A stretch of DNA of 64,000 bases from the NCBI RefSeq assembly GCF_014058425.1, contig NZ_CP049366.1, forward strand, positions 1,798,001-1,862,000. Direction: 5' to 3'. The stretch comes from Companilactobacillus pabuli (GTDB taxonomy: Bacteria; Bacillota; Bacilli; Lactobacillales; Lactobacillaceae). Shown here in pieces: positions 17,002-26,342 of the stretch. A program made the translations under genes and the position numbers. Position 1 is the first letter of the stretch. Each line of letters opens with the position of its first letter. The notes below the pieces were generated by a model. That model worked only from the letters and a program-made list of their open reading frames with translations. It was not told the DNA's origin and searched no databases.

Positions 17002-17796
17002 TTAATGAAACATTCCTAGTATTTTAATTACTAACATAGCAATGACAATACTAATAATTGCATGGATCATAAACAAAATTGAAAATGAAATGAAGTAAAC
17101 CGAACCACTTATAATAGCAGTTCGGATGTTAAACCAATAAAAAATCGAACCAAAAACTATTAAAACTACTACCCAAGGCAAAATCCCCTTATTCACAGTC
17201 ATAAAGTCGTTTCTACTCAAATCGTAACCCGTGCTGGCAATCATGATTGTTAACAAAATATACAAAGCTACCATTGTCCAAGAAGCGTTAGCAAAACTGG
17301 ATTTTAAATTATCCAAAACTGACTCAAAAATCAAACGAAATGACAAAGTAGTATTAGTATCTAGGCCCTGTACTAACGAAGTCACACTGAATTGGGCTTT
17401 CAACAAAAATTTCTGTAAAAAATACAACGCCAACGAACACGCATAATACGGCGCCAAACCGATGAAGAAATTACCTAACAATTGATATACATTGCGGTCG
17501 TTATAACGGTGGTCAACCGAACCCAAAGATCCCGATTGACGATAATTCAAATTTAACAATTGAACCTTAGTAACTTGATGTCCAAATAAATAAGCAAAGA
17601 TGGCATGTCCTAACTCATGGATTATCACACCTAGACCACCAACGACTAATTGACTATTATTGCCTAAATTATTAACTAAAGTAATTTTGGAAAGATGTCC
17701 TAGCCAAGATGTTAATAAGGACGTCAAATAAGGAACTAATGTAAAAACAGCCACAAAAGTGATTACGAAACCAAAATAACTATCCCACACAATCAT
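17002..17796 (-). CDS. M50-like membrane metalloprotease
   Basis: 264 residues with about six transmembrane segments. HELGHAIFAYLFG (~62-74) is a zinc-binding HEXXH motif inside a helix, as in M50B-like proteins; the partner aspartate normally supplied by an NxxPxxxxDG motif is not evident. Substrates are unknown; relatives are often annotated as M50 family peptidases of uncertain activity. GAGGTGCA precedes ATG 17796. It lies 12 nt after the AI-2E family gene and is cotranscribed with it. Confidence 0.7.
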   Translation of the reverse strand: MIVWDSYFGFVITFVAVFTLVPYLTSLLTSWLGHLSKITLVNNLGNNSQLVVGGLGVIIHELGHAIFAYLFGHQVTKVQLLNLNYRQSGSLGSVDHRYNDRNVYQLLGNFFIGLAPYYACSLALYFLQKFLLKAQFSVTSLVQGLDTNTTLSFRLIFESVLDNLKSSFANASWTMVALYILLTIMIASTGYDLSRNDFMTVNKGILPWVVVLIVFGSIFYWFNIRTAIISGSVYFISFSILFMIHAIISIVIAMLVIKILGMFH

Positions 17797-17808
17797 TGCA
17801 CCTCATTT

Positions 17809-18930
17809 TTATAAATTCGTTTTACTCAAACGACGATTGGCTTCATTTTTAACTAACTTATAAATCGTAGCTGCTACTGGAACGCCCAATAACATTCCTA
17901 CGATTCCACCTAAGCCGCCACCAACAGTGATAGCACCTAATACCCAAATTCCTGGCAAACCGATTGAAGTACCAACAACTTTAGGATAAATCAAATTACT
18001 TTCCAATTGTTGCAATACCAAGATAAAGATGATGAATAAAACAGCGTCAAGCGGCGATTCCACAGCAATCAATAAGAAACCAACCGCTCCACCCATCCAA
18101 GCGCCTAGGATTGGAATTAATGATGTTACGCCGACAAATGCTCCAACGGGTAAAGCATAAGGAAATTTGAATAAAACCATACCTAATGAACACAAAGTCC
18201 CTAAAATAATGGCTTCTGTAACTTGTCCAACAATAAAACTACTGAACATTTTATTAGTTACTGATAAAACATAATCTGTCTTTTTTAAATGTTCTGGTTT
18301 GATAAAAGCACGTCCTGCTTTTCTAAATTGTGCACCCAATTTTTCTTTGGAAGCCAAAATATAAATGGCAAACGTAAAGGCCAAAATAAAATTGAAGAGT
18401 CCTTTAGCAAATCCAGTAACTATTTTAATCGAAGAACCAAAGACTCCACCAACGCCGCTAGTTAAGAATTTCATAACTTTACTCTGTACGCTAGTCCAAT
18501 CAACATTAACTGACTCCAATTGATCCGATATTACTGAATTTTTATTGAGCTTTTCAGCAAAACTTGCTAGGTCACTGAAGATTGAAGGAATCGATTTGAA
18601 AAAGTTAGTCAAAGCACTGATAAATTGCGGTAAAACCAATCTAAATACCCCAGCCATGACCAAAATAACAATTAAGAGCGATAGTAAAATCACCCACATG
18701 CGCCGTGTCTTTTGAATCCATTTTATTTTAGTGTTAGGAAAGAAATGTTTTTCCAAGCGAACACACAAAATATTGAGTGCATATGCTAAAACGGCTCCTA
18801 AAACTAACGGTAAAATTACACTAAACAAATTCAGAGCAATTTTATAAATCTGTACTGGATAGATTATTAAAAACAGTACTAAAACAATGACTATCCCGTA
18901 TTTGATAATTTGCTTGCGGTTAACATTCAT
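17809..18930 (-). CDS. AI-2E family transporter (TqsA/YdbI-like)
   Basis: 373 residues. Two N-terminal hairpin helices, a long amphipathic stretch (~95-150) with FFKSIPSIFSDLASF, and four to five C-terminal helices with the conserved GVTSLIPILGAWMGG and LQQLESNLIYPKVVG segments define PF01594. Members have been proposed to export AI-2 or to be Na+/H+ antiporters; which applies here is unknown. GGAGAGAAATT precedes ATG 18930. Confidence 0.85.
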   Translation of the reverse strand: MNVNRKQIIKYGIVIVLVLFLIIYPVQIYKIALNLFSVILPLVLGAVLAYALNILCVRLEKHFFPNTKIKWIQKTRRMWVILLSLLIVILVMAGVFRLVLPQFISALTNFFKSIPSIFSDLASFAEKLNKNSVISDQLESVNVDWTSVQSKVMKFLTSGVGGVFGSSIKIVTGFAKGLFNFILAFTFAIYILASKEKLGAQFRKAGRAFIKPEHLKKTDYVLSVTNKMFSSFIVGQVTEAIILGTLCSLGMVLFKFPYALPVGAFVGVTSLIPILGAWMGGAVGFLLIAVESPLDAVLFIIFILVLQQLESNLIYPKVVGTSIGLPGIWVLGAITVGGGLGGIVGMLLGVPVAATIYKLVKNEANRRLSKTNL

Positions 18931-18968
18931 AATTTCTCTCCTAACTATACTTATTGTCTATGATAACA

Positions 18969-19007
18969 AAAAAGAAGACCTCACTAAATTATTGTGAAGT
19001 CTTCTTT
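18969..19007 (-). terminator. Terminator of the XRE regulator gene
   Basis: AAAGAAGAC-c-TCAC pairs with GTGA-a-GTCTTCTTT. On the minus strand it is followed by TTTTTTG. Confidence 0.85.
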
Positions 19008-19015
19008 AATAAGAA

Positions 19016-19879
19016 TTATAATTTATTGCTTGCGACCCAACGTTTAATCAAAGCTATTTCTTTTTCATTTTGATTAAATTCTGAAAAGACTAACGCCTTA
19101 TTCATAAAGTTACGTACTTTCTTATTGTTACCATTAACACGGCTTTCGTTCATTGCCAATTGAGCATAGATTCGAGCAATGTAATAAGTTACATGATTTT
19201 GCGCACAGATTTTTACACCATATTTCAAAAGTGCATTAGCTGTTTCCAAATCATTTCTTTCTGAGTAATAAATGGCACAATAAAAAATAATATTGATATA
19301 GCGCCAAATTTTATTTACATCATCAATCGACATTGTATAAATATTACTGAATACTTTGCTGAAATAATACTCGCTCTTTTGATCATCGCCTTGCTTGGCG
19401 TAAACCATTCCCATTCCGACAAAGGATAAGAAAGTAAAAATAGTTTCGCCACGGCCATCTAATTCAGATAAGATTCGATTAAAGTCAAAGACCGCATCAA
19501 ACAAATCTCCATCATCCAAAACATTTAAGTAACCTTTGAGATAATAATATTGCATCATAGCATCACGATCATCAGCTAAATCCTTTGGATCAATTGATTT
19601 AATAATTTCCCAAGAGTCTTCATATTCTTGAATTATCAAATTAAATTCTGCCTTGTTCATTTGTTTGATAACTTGCTGACTCTTATTGTCACTAACACCA
19701 ATGATACTATCTAAAGATAAATCCAAGCGATTGCACAATTGAATCAAAATCTTCAAGGAAGGAATTTTACCATTATTTTCAAATTTACTAAGCGTTGCTT
19801 GAGTACAGATGCCGTTACTTAATTCTTTTTGGGAGAGACCTAACTTTTTTCTTTTATCAATAAACGTTTGTATATCCAC
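19016..19879 (-). CDS. XRE-family regulator with helical repeat domain (PlcR/Rgg-like architecture)
   Basis: 287 residues from GTG 19879, which has AGGGG seven nt upstream; the in-frame ATG at 19906 has no ribosome site. Residues ~5-60 are an XRE helix-turn-helix (RKKLGLSQKELSNGICTQATLSKFENN). The rest is all-helical in paired repeats, as in peptide-binding PlcR/Rgg regulators (RRNPP-like). I see no short pheromone-like ORF beside it, so peptide control is inference. It is next to the betaine transporter, but that operon has its own terminator. Confidence 0.75.
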   Translation of the reverse strand: MDIQTFIDKRKKLGLSQKELSNGICTQATLSKFENNGKIPSLKILIQLCNRLDLSLDSIIGVSDNKSQQVIKQMNKAEFNLIIQEYEDSWEIIKSIDPKDLADDRDAMMQYYYLKGYLNVLDDGDLFDAVFDFNRILSELDGRGETIFTFLSFVGMGMVYAKQGDDQKSEYYFSKVFSNIYTMSIDDVNKIWRYINIIFYCAIYYSERNDLETANALLKYGVKICAQNHVTYYIARIYAQLAMNESRVNGNNKKVRNFMNKALVFSEFNQNEKEIALIKRWVASNKL

Positions 19880-20068
19880 GCCATCGCCCCTATATAAAAA
19901 TTTCATATTATAATTAATTTAATTATATACCCTCCCTCATGTCATGTCATTGAATTCCATACTAAGTAGATAATTTGTCCTGTTTTTTAATATTATTTCA
20001 TATGATTTAAGGAATAACAAACCAATTAAATATTCCATTAGTGTATAAAAACGATTTTTGGCGCAAAA

Positions 20069-20096
20069 AAAAATGGAATTTCTTCCATTTTTTAAC
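20069..20096 (-). terminator. Terminator of the betaine transporter operon
   Basis: AAAATGGAA pairs with TTCCATTTT around TTTC; on the minus strand a run of nine T follows. Confidence 0.8.
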
Positions 20097-20101
20097 TTTT
20101 A

Positions 20102-21007
20102 TTATTTTGTTTTTAAATCTTCAATAGAATTTATATTTTTCATGTAAGTTGGCACAGCTAATCCAACTTTAGCACCATTCAAGTTGGCACCTAAATCTTC
20201 AAATCTACCCTTATAATCAGAATAGAATTTAGCTGAAGTCTTAGGTAACCAAGCACTGACAGTAGCATCGGCAGCCTTTGTGGCAATTGAAGCCCAAACT
20301 GGTTGCATTTCCATTGATTGGATAGTTACTTTGTAGCCTTGTTCTCTTAATACTTCAGCAATTACATTAGTTGAAGCAATTTCAGAGTCCCAAGCCACAT
20401 AAGTTAGCTTGATTGACTTACCATGAACTTTTTTGACACCCTTAGTCCATTGTGAGACGACTTTAGGATTCTTCTTGATCCATTGCTTAGCAGCTTTCTT
20501 AGGATCCATTCCGTCGTTAACATTTAACATAACATCAGACATTTGTGATGGTGTCCAGTGGAATCGATCCAAAATTGTATAAGCTTCTGGTGAATCCTTC
20601 TTTAAACCTTTACGAACAATCGTACTAATATGCTCGGCTTTACCATAAACATTTTTAGGATCTTTTAAGAATTTTAATTTATACTTCTTAAACATCCAGT
20701 GTGGTTGCCAACCAGTCACTACGATTGGTTGCTTATTCTTATAGGCTTTATCTAAAGTACTAGTCATAGCTGAAGTTGAACTGGGTTGTAATTGCCAGTT
20801 GTTATCTTCTAGCTTGTAATCTGATAAAGCACTTTGAGTTGACGCCATCACACCAGCACCAGCATCAATACCAGTAATCGTGTAATTAATTTGGGGACCC
20901 AACTTTTCCTTACTGTTGTATGGAGCTGTCTGGGAACTACATGCGGAAATAATTGGGATAATTAGTAAAGCTAATAAGAAAAGTTTAATAAACTTTTGTT
21001 TTTTCAA
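20102..21007 (-). CDS. opuAC: Glycine betaine/proline-betaine ABC transporter, binding lipoprotein
   Basis: 301 residues. The lipoprotein signal ends at PIISAC (Cys ~23). The OpuAC fold shows as INYTITGIDAGAGVMASTQSAL, the ligand-box segment VVTGWQPHWMFKKYKLKFL with conserved Trp residues, KLTYVAWDSEIASTNVIAEVL and a late DATVSAWLPKT. Tryptophans forming an aromatic cage for quaternary ammonium are present. Last gene of an ATPase-permease-SBP operon giving osmoprotection. Confidence 0.88.
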   Translation of the reverse strand: MKKQKFIKLFLLALLIIPIISACSSQTAPYNSKEKLGPQINYTITGIDAGAGVMASTQSALSDYKLEDNNWQLQPSSTSAMTSTLDKAYKNKQPIVVTGWQPHWMFKKYKLKFLKDPKNVYGKAEHISTIVRKGLKKDSPEAYTILDRFHWTPSQMSDVMLNVNDGMDPKKAAKQWIKKNPKVVSQWTKGVKKVHGKSIKLTYVAWDSEIASTNVIAEVLREQGYKVTIQSMEMQPVWASIATKAADATVSAWLPKTSAKFYSDYKGRFEDLGANLNGAKVGLAVPTYMKNINSIEDLKTK

Positions 21008-21017
21008 AAAATCCCTC

Positions 21018-21890
21018 CTAGTTTTTTCTGCGTGTTCTTGTTAGTGATTGAGTCAATCTATCCAAAATAATTGCCAAGATAACGATTGCCAAACCAGCGG
21101 CGAAACCATTACCAGCATCGTTTCTACCAACGGCGAAGTAAACTTGTGTACCAAGTCCCATAGCACCGATCATAGAAGCAATAACAACCATTGATAGTGA
21201 AAGCATCATACTTTGGTTGACACCAGCCATCAAACTAGTTTTGGCGATTGGTAATTCAACCTTGAACAATTTTTGCCATTCAGTTGAACCAAATGAATCT
21301 GCAGCTTCGATCAATTCATTAGGAACTTCACGAATACCCATGTTAGTCATTCTAACTGTTGGTGGCATAGCGAAAATAACTGAAGCCACGATACCTGGAA
21401 CCATACCAATACCGAACAAGGCAACGGCAGGAATCAAGTAAACGAAGGCTGGCATTGTCTGCATGAAATCAAGAATTGGCTTTAAGATAACTTCAGCCGT
21501 GTGACTCTTAGCCATCAAAATTCCCAACGGAATACCAATGATGATGGCAATCAAACTAGATGATAGAACCAATGATAATGTTTGGGTCATATCACGCCAG
21601 TAATCTAAGTTCCAAACTAACAACAATCCTAAGAACTCGAAAATTAATAGTCCCCAGTTTTGTTTATCTCGATTAACAAAATAAGTTAGAGCAAGTACTA
21701 AAATAATAAATAACCAAATTGGAACCAGATCAAAGACCCATTGAAAGGCACTATTGATTGAACCAATAAAATTAGTAATAGCATTGAAGAAACCAGTGAA
21801 TTGAACTAGCCAATCAACAAAATTATCGATCCAATTAGCTAATGGAAGTTTTGGAATACTACCTAATAGTAAAAGACTATTCAAAATCAC
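21018..21890 (-). CDS. opuAB: Glycine betaine ABC transporter, permease
   Basis: 290 residues, about seven transmembrane helices. The N-terminal LPLANWIDNFVDWLV is the short amphipathic lead of OpuAB/ProW, and the EAA loop is REVPNELIEAADSFGSTEWQ (~190-209). It overlaps the ATPase gene by 14 nt, so translation is coupled. Unlike many lactococcal OpuABC proteins, the permease and binding protein are separate genes here. Confidence 0.9.
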   Translation of the reverse strand: MILNSLLLLGSIPKLPLANWIDNFVDWLVQFTGFFNAITNFIGSINSAFQWVFDLVPIWLFIILVLALTYFVNRDKQNWGLLIFEFLGLLLVWNLDYWRDMTQTLSLVLSSSLIAIIIGIPLGILMAKSHTAEVILKPILDFMQTMPAFVYLIPAVALFGIGMVPGIVASVIFAMPPTVRMTNMGIREVPNELIEAADSFGSTEWQKLFKVELPIAKTSLMAGVNQSMMLSLSMVVIASMIGAMGLGTQVYFAVGRNDAGNGFAAGLAIVILAIILDRLTQSLTRTRRKN

Positions 21891-23088
21891 TCACCTCATT
21901 TCCTGCAAGGGCACCTAGTACGGCACCACGAACAATGATTCCTTTCAATTGTTTCTTGTCGTTTACAACGGCAAATGGAATACCTGTTTGCGAGATATCA
22001 TCCATCAAATCTGAAATTGGAGTATCTTCATCTGTTGTAGGAACTTTGGTTTGAATAATAGGTGTAATATCCCCTTTCTTCTCGCGAACTAATTTAATCA
22101 CATCATTGGCATCGACGACACCAAGTAACTTACGTTCATTGTTGATAATGTAAGCTGTTGAAACTTCATTAGCTTTCATCATCTTCAATGTCAAACGTGG
22201 ACCAGCTTTTTCGATATTGATTGTCATTGGACGAATCATAACATTACCAGCAGTAAGAACCTTACTTCTATCCACATTTTCAATAAAGTTTTCAACATAT
22301 TCATTGGCAGGATGTGTCAAGATATCTTCCGGCGTACCAGTTTGAATAACCTTAGCATCCTTCATAATCATAATTCGATCACCAATCTTCAATGCTTCAT
22401 TCAAATCGTGACTGATAAAAATGATTGTCTTATGCAATCGATCTTGAATATCCAATAGCTGATCTTGCATGTCGGTTCTGTTCAATGGATCAAGAGCTGA
22501 GAAAGCCTCATCCATTAATAGTATTTCGGGGTCGTTGGCTAATGCACGAGCTAAACCAACACGTTGTTGCATACCACCTGATAATTGATCAGGGTATTCA
22601 TTGTTGTAACCTGTAATTCCGACTGTTTCTAGTGCTTCATTGGCTTTCTTTTCACGAGTTTCTTTTTCTACTCCTTGAATTTCCAAGCCATATTCAGTGT
22701 TTTCTAAAACTGTTCGATTAGGTAATAATCCAAAGTTTTGGAAAACCATACTCATTTTCTTTCGACGAACATCACGAAGCTTTTTCTTGTCCATCTTCAT
22801 GACGTTTTCGCCATCAATCAAAACTTCACCCTCTGTTGGGTCGATAAGACGATTGATCATTCTTACCAATGTTGACTTACCACTACCGGAAAGACCCATG
22901 ATAACGAAAATTTCACCATCATAAATCTTGAAATTCGCACGGTCTACACCGACTGTGGCACCTGTTTCTTTGAGAATTTCTGATTTATCTTTTCCTTGTC
23001 TGCTTAACTCTTTGGCTTTGGCGATTCTCTTACCAAAGATTTTTGTTAGGTTTTTGACTTCTACTTTTGTACTCTTATTAGTACTCAT
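21877..23088 (-). CDS. opuAA: Glycine betaine ABC transporter, ATPase with CBS domains
   Basis: 403 residues from ATG 23088, preceded by GGGGGATTTA; an upstream in-frame ATG at 23100 overlaps that site. Walker A GLSGSGKST, signature LSGGMQQR, Walker B ILLMDEAFSALD. Residues ~275-400 form two CBS motifs, which in OpuA sense ionic strength or cyclic-di-AMP (family knowledge) and gate transport. First gene of the operon. Its upstream region contains a TGTTATTT/AAATAACA inverted repeat at 23153-23178. Confidence 0.92.
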   Translation of the reverse strand: MSTNKSTKVEVKNLTKIFGKRIAKAKELSRQGKDKSEILKETGATVGVDRANFKIYDGEIFVIMGLSGSGKSTLVRMINRLIDPTEGEVLIDGENVMKMDKKKLRDVRRKKMSMVFQNFGLLPNRTVLENTEYGLEIQGVEKETREKKANEALETVGITGYNNEYPDQLSGGMQQRVGLARALANDPEILLMDEAFSALDPLNRTDMQDQLLDIQDRLHKTIIFISHDLNEALKIGDRIMIMKDAKVIQTGTPEDILTHPANEYVENFIENVDRSKVLTAGNVMIRPMTINIEKAGPRLTLKMMKANEVSTAYIINNERKLLGVVDANDVIKLVREKKGDITPIIQTKVPTTDEDTPISDLMDDISQTGIPFAVVNDKKQLKGIIVRGAVLGALAGNEVSDFE

Positions 23089-23251
23089 TAAATCCCCCAT
23101 TCTTGGAATTGATTAAACTTACTTTTATGCTCAATAATTAGAAATAAAAAAGCTGTTATTTAACAATAAAGAAATAACAACGACCCTTATAACCCTAACA
23201 AATATATTTTGCTTATGCAAATTATTACTATTCTTTTAAATTATTTATTCA

Positions 23252-23287
23252 TAAAAAAATCTTCTATTCCAGGTTATGAATAGAAGA
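23252..23287 (-). terminator. Terminator of the ACAD-ETF operon
   Basis: TCTTCTATTC pairs with GAATAGAAGA; seven T residues follow on the minus strand. Confidence 0.88.
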
Positions 23288-23297
23288 CGTAATGTAG

Positions 23298-24266
23298 TTA
23301 TAGTATAGCTTCAAGCGACTTAGCGAATTCTTGAGCATTCCCGACAAAAAAATAATCTGAATGCTTAAAAATTTGTGCGTTTTTATCCGTATTAATCGAA
23401 ACAACAATTTTGGCATTTGATATTCCTGAAGTATATTGAACCGCTCCAGAAATTCCTAAATTGATCAGTAAATCAGGGGCAATTGTTTGCCCACTTTGAC
23501 CAATTTGATTAGTGATTGTAAACTCTTCCAAATCAGTCAATGGTCGTGTTACTCCAAGACTAGCATTTAACTTCTGAGACAGACTCTTAGCAACTTCAAT
23601 ATCCTTGGTTGTTTTACTACCACGACCGATGGCTACAACACGTTTTGCCTGCTTGATATCCTTAGCTTTTTGAACGGGTAAAACACGACTTTTTATTTGT
23701 AATTGATTGTCTTTCTTCCATTGTATGTTGGAAATGGTTTCCATTTGCAAATTTGGATTAATTTTCTTTTCGGCGCTGAAAACATTGGGACGGGCTGTGA
23801 CCATCTGTGGGCGACAATCTGGAATCGTAATTTCACACATAATATTGTCACCATATGAAGGTTTAGTTTGTACCAATAAATCATCTTCAAAATGCAAATC
23901 TAAACAGTCAGCTGTCAACCCGGTTTGTAAACGAGCTTGCAATCGAGGTGCAATTGAACGTCCAACAACAGTTGCCGGAAAAATCAAAGTGTTAGGTGTA
24001 CCTTTTTGCTTAATTAAATCAGCCAAGGCATCAGTAACCTCTAAATCATCACCGTTAACTAAATCATCATCTTTGATGGTAATAATTTTGTCTGGACCAT
24101 AAGCACTCAAAGCGGTTTCCAAATTAGCAGTACTTTTTTCAATCAAGATGACTACTACAGGATCATGACTAATTTGATTCATCTTAGTAATTAATTGAAA
24201 AGTTACTGGATTGATTTCATTTAAATCATTTTCTGCAAAAATCCAATTTTCTTTTATTACCGTCAT
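23298..24266 (-). CDS. etfA: Electron transfer flavoprotein, alpha subunit
   Basis: 322 residues. The N-terminal domain (ENWIFAENDLNEINPVTFQL) and the C-terminal FAD domain with VAIGRGSK, GVTRPLTDLEEF, IGQSGQTIAPDLLINLGISGAVQYTSG and VSINTDKNAQIFKHSDY are all present. The domain order is that of classical EtfA, and the FAD-contacting GQSGQ and ISGAVQ segments are intact. ATG 24266 directly follows the etfB stop. With EtfB it would take electrons from the upstream acyl-CoA dehydrogenase. Confidence 0.9.
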   Translation of the reverse strand: MTVIKENWIFAENDLNEINPVTFQLITKMNQISHDPVVVILIEKSTANLETALSAYGPDKIITIKDDDLVNGDDLEVTDALADLIKQKGTPNTLIFPATVVGRSIAPRLQARLQTGLTADCLDLHFEDDLLVQTKPSYGDNIMCEITIPDCRPQMVTARPNVFSAEKKINPNLQMETISNIQWKKDNQLQIKSRVLPVQKAKDIKQAKRVVAIGRGSKTTKDIEVAKSLSQKLNASLGVTRPLTDLEEFTITNQIGQSGQTIAPDLLINLGISGAVQYTSGISNAKIVVSINTDKNAQIFKHSDYFFVGNAQEFAKSLEAIL

Positions 24267-25064
24267 CTATTTGTCCTCCGTCAAAATATTCTTTTGCTTT
24301 AAAATATCCACTAATTCACGAGCAGCCGTAACTGGATCATCTGACAAACGATGATTCTTCTTAGCAACTTTTTTAGGTTCAGAAATTGAACGAACAATTG
24401 TTGGAGAACCCGCTTGTCCAACTCGTTGTTCGTCTAAATTCAAATCACTGGCATGCCAAGTAATAATTGGCTTATCAAAACTCTTGGCGATTTCAACAAC
24501 ATTCTTATATTTAGGATTATTAGCTTTATCAGTAGCTGTTAAAAGAATTGGTAGCTTAGCAGTAATCGTTTGTTCTACATTTTCTAATTTACGATCAATC
24601 ACCAAATGGTCTTCAAAGGCCTCAATTTTATCAGCATAGGTAACTTGAGGAACGTTGAGCATTTCAGCAATGATTGGTCCTACTTGACCAGTATCAGCAT
24701 CGACTGACTGTTGTCCAACCATTACTAAATCAACATCACCAATTTTTTTGATTGCTTCACCTAGTACATAAGCGGTTGCCAACGTATCGGCACCAGCAAA
24801 AGCACGATCTGACAAAAGAACTGCTTTATCAGCTCCAAGTGCCAAGGTTTCTTGTAATGAAACAGCGAAATCATCAGGACCCATTGATAAGGTGATAACT
24901 TCTCCTCCAACTTGATCTCTAATCATTAATGCTGCTTGCAAGGCGTGTAAATCATAAGAATTAATAACACCACCTAGGCCACGTCGATCAATGTTCTTTG
25001 TTTTTTCGTTAATTTTGACATTTGTCGTTTCAGGAACTTGTTTAATACCAACAACTATTTTCAT
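24267..25064 (-). CDS. etfB: Electron transfer flavoprotein, beta subunit
   Basis: 265 residues. IVVGIKQVPETTNVKIN start, NSYDLHALQAAL, VITLSMGPDDFAVSLQETLALGADKAVLLSDRAFAGADTLATAYVL, QQSVDADTGQVGPIIAEMLNVPQVTY are the family hallmarks, and the nucleotide-binding segment is intact. Some EtfB proteins bind a second FAD and bifurcate electrons; that cannot be decided by eye. AGGAGGAAGTC precedes ATG 25064. Middle gene of the operon. Confidence 0.9.
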   Translation of the reverse strand: MKIVVGIKQVPETTNVKINEKTKNIDRRGLGGVINSYDLHALQAALMIRDQVGGEVITLSMGPDDFAVSLQETLALGADKAVLLSDRAFAGADTLATAYVLGEAIKKIGDVDLVMVGQQSVDADTGQVGPIIAEMLNVPQVTYADKIEAFEDHLVIDRKLENVEQTITAKLPILLTATDKANNPKYKNVVEIAKSFDKPIITWHASDLNLDEQRVGQAGSPTIVRSISEPKKVAKKNHRLSDDPVTAARELVDILKQKNILTEDK

Positions 25065-25073
25065 GACTTCCTC

Positions 25074-26198
25074 CTAGGCTCTATTCTTTGCTTCAATCAA
25101 AGCAATTTCTGTCCGCATCTTTTCAACTGTACCTTCAGCTAATTCCATCGCTCTGGCATCCCTGATCAAATGTTCAACTGGATAATCCAAACTATAACCG
25201 TATCCACCCAAAATTTGTAAAGCATCATCACCAGACTTAACAGCACTTCGACTACCATAAGCCTTAGCCATTGCAGCTTCTTCTTCGTAATCTTGGCGAT
25301 TATCTTTTAGCCAAGCGGCTTTTTGATAAAGTAATTTAGTCGTTTCCTTAGCAATAGCAATATCAGCCACTTTTCTTTGAATACCTTGCATTTGAATAAT
25401 TGGCGTATCGATAGCTTTTCTGTGGGTTGCATAATCTGTTACGATATCCAATTCATGTTCCATAATTCCAGTCAAAACAGCTCCCATCAATACTCGAGCG
25501 TCATTATGAGCACTGTCGCCGATTTCTTTTCCCATGCCAACTTTGCCTAACAAATGACTTTCATTGACTTCAATATTGTTCATGACGATTTCACCAACTG
25601 GCACTCCCGTCAGACCTAAGAAGTTTTCTTGTTTACCAAATTCAAATCCTTCCATATCTTTATCAATAACAAAGAAGGATAATTCCTCAGGTGCAGTTTT
25701 GACAAGAACACAATAAATTTCGGCCAATCCTCCATTAGTGATCATGATCTTATCGCCATTAATAATCCACTTGTCACCAACATGTTCTGCATGTGAGTTA
25801 ATTCCTAAAGGATTCGAACCTCCACTAGGTTCAGTCATCGAAAAAGCAATAATTCGTGATTTTGCCTGTGGCAAATACTTATCTTTTAAAGCTTGATTAC
25901 CAAATTTAACAATCTGGTCAATTGATTTGAAATGACCTTCCAAAGTAACTGCTAAACTTGCATTACCACGAGCAATTTCGTTAATCATTTTGGCGGTCGT
26001 TGAACCATCAAATCCAGCACCACCATACTCTTTAGGTAACATCGTACTTAACAAATCTGTTTCTTTTATTTTATTTAACAAGTCATTTACATATGATCTC
26101 GTATGATCGATTTCCATATCAAATGGTGCTACTTCGTTTTCAGTGAACGATTTAACCATCCGCAATAGGATTTCTTTACTCGTTTTATTTTGATCCAT
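25074..26198 (-). CDS. Acyl-CoA dehydrogenase
   Basis: 374 residues from ATG 26198 (AAGGAGAGCGTT upstream; a GTG at 26228 gives a longer frame without a site). FSMTEPSGGSNPLGI and DKIMITNGGLAEIY are the FAD/substrate signatures. MQGIQRKVADIAIAKETTKLLY, the DDALQILGGYGYSLDYPVEHLIRDAR loop and a Glu in AMELAEGTVEK near the catalytic-base position are all seen. It oxidises an acyl-CoA to the 2-enoyl-CoA, or works in reverse. No thiolase, hydratase or CoA ligase is in the window, so the pathway is unclear. Confidence 0.88.
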   Translation of the reverse strand: MDQNKTSKEILLRMVKSFTENEVAPFDMEIDHTRSYVNDLLNKIKETDLLSTMLPKEYGGAGFDGSTTAKMINEIARGNASLAVTLEGHFKSIDQIVKFGNQALKDKYLPQAKSRIIAFSMTEPSGGSNPLGINSHAEHVGDKWIINGDKIMITNGGLAEIYCVLVKTAPEELSFFVIDKDMEGFEFGKQENFLGLTGVPVGEIVMNNIEVNESHLLGKVGMGKEIGDSAHNDARVLMGAVLTGIMEHELDIVTDYATHRKAIDTPIIQMQGIQRKVADIAIAKETTKLLYQKAAWLKDNRQDYEEEAAMAKAYGSRSAVKSGDDALQILGGYGYSLDYPVEHLIRDARAMELAEGTVEKMRTEIALIEAKNRA

Positions 26199-26244
26199 AA
26201 CGCTCTCCTTGAATGTTAATTTTTTCACATATGAGAATAAAAAA

Positions 26245-26291
26245 ATACCAAAACTAATCTATCTAGGCTCATGATATATTAGTTTTGGTAT
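26245..26291 (-). terminator. Long inverted repeat, terminator between merR and the ACAD gene
   Basis: A perfect 14-bp inverted repeat (ATACCAAAACTAAT at 26245-26258 against ATTAGTTTTGGTAT at 26278-26291). It is followed on the minus strand by seven T residues. It may end the merR transcript or attenuate read-through into the ACAD operon. Confidence 0.7.
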
Positions 26292-26342
26292 AAAGTAAAT
26301 ATAATTATATTATATACAATTGATTACCTTAATATATTAGAA

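Noticed and set aside
23707-24102. Plus-strand frame of 131 codons inside etfA
   Set aside because: Antisense to a complete EtfA with intact FAD motifs; no ribosome site or family match.
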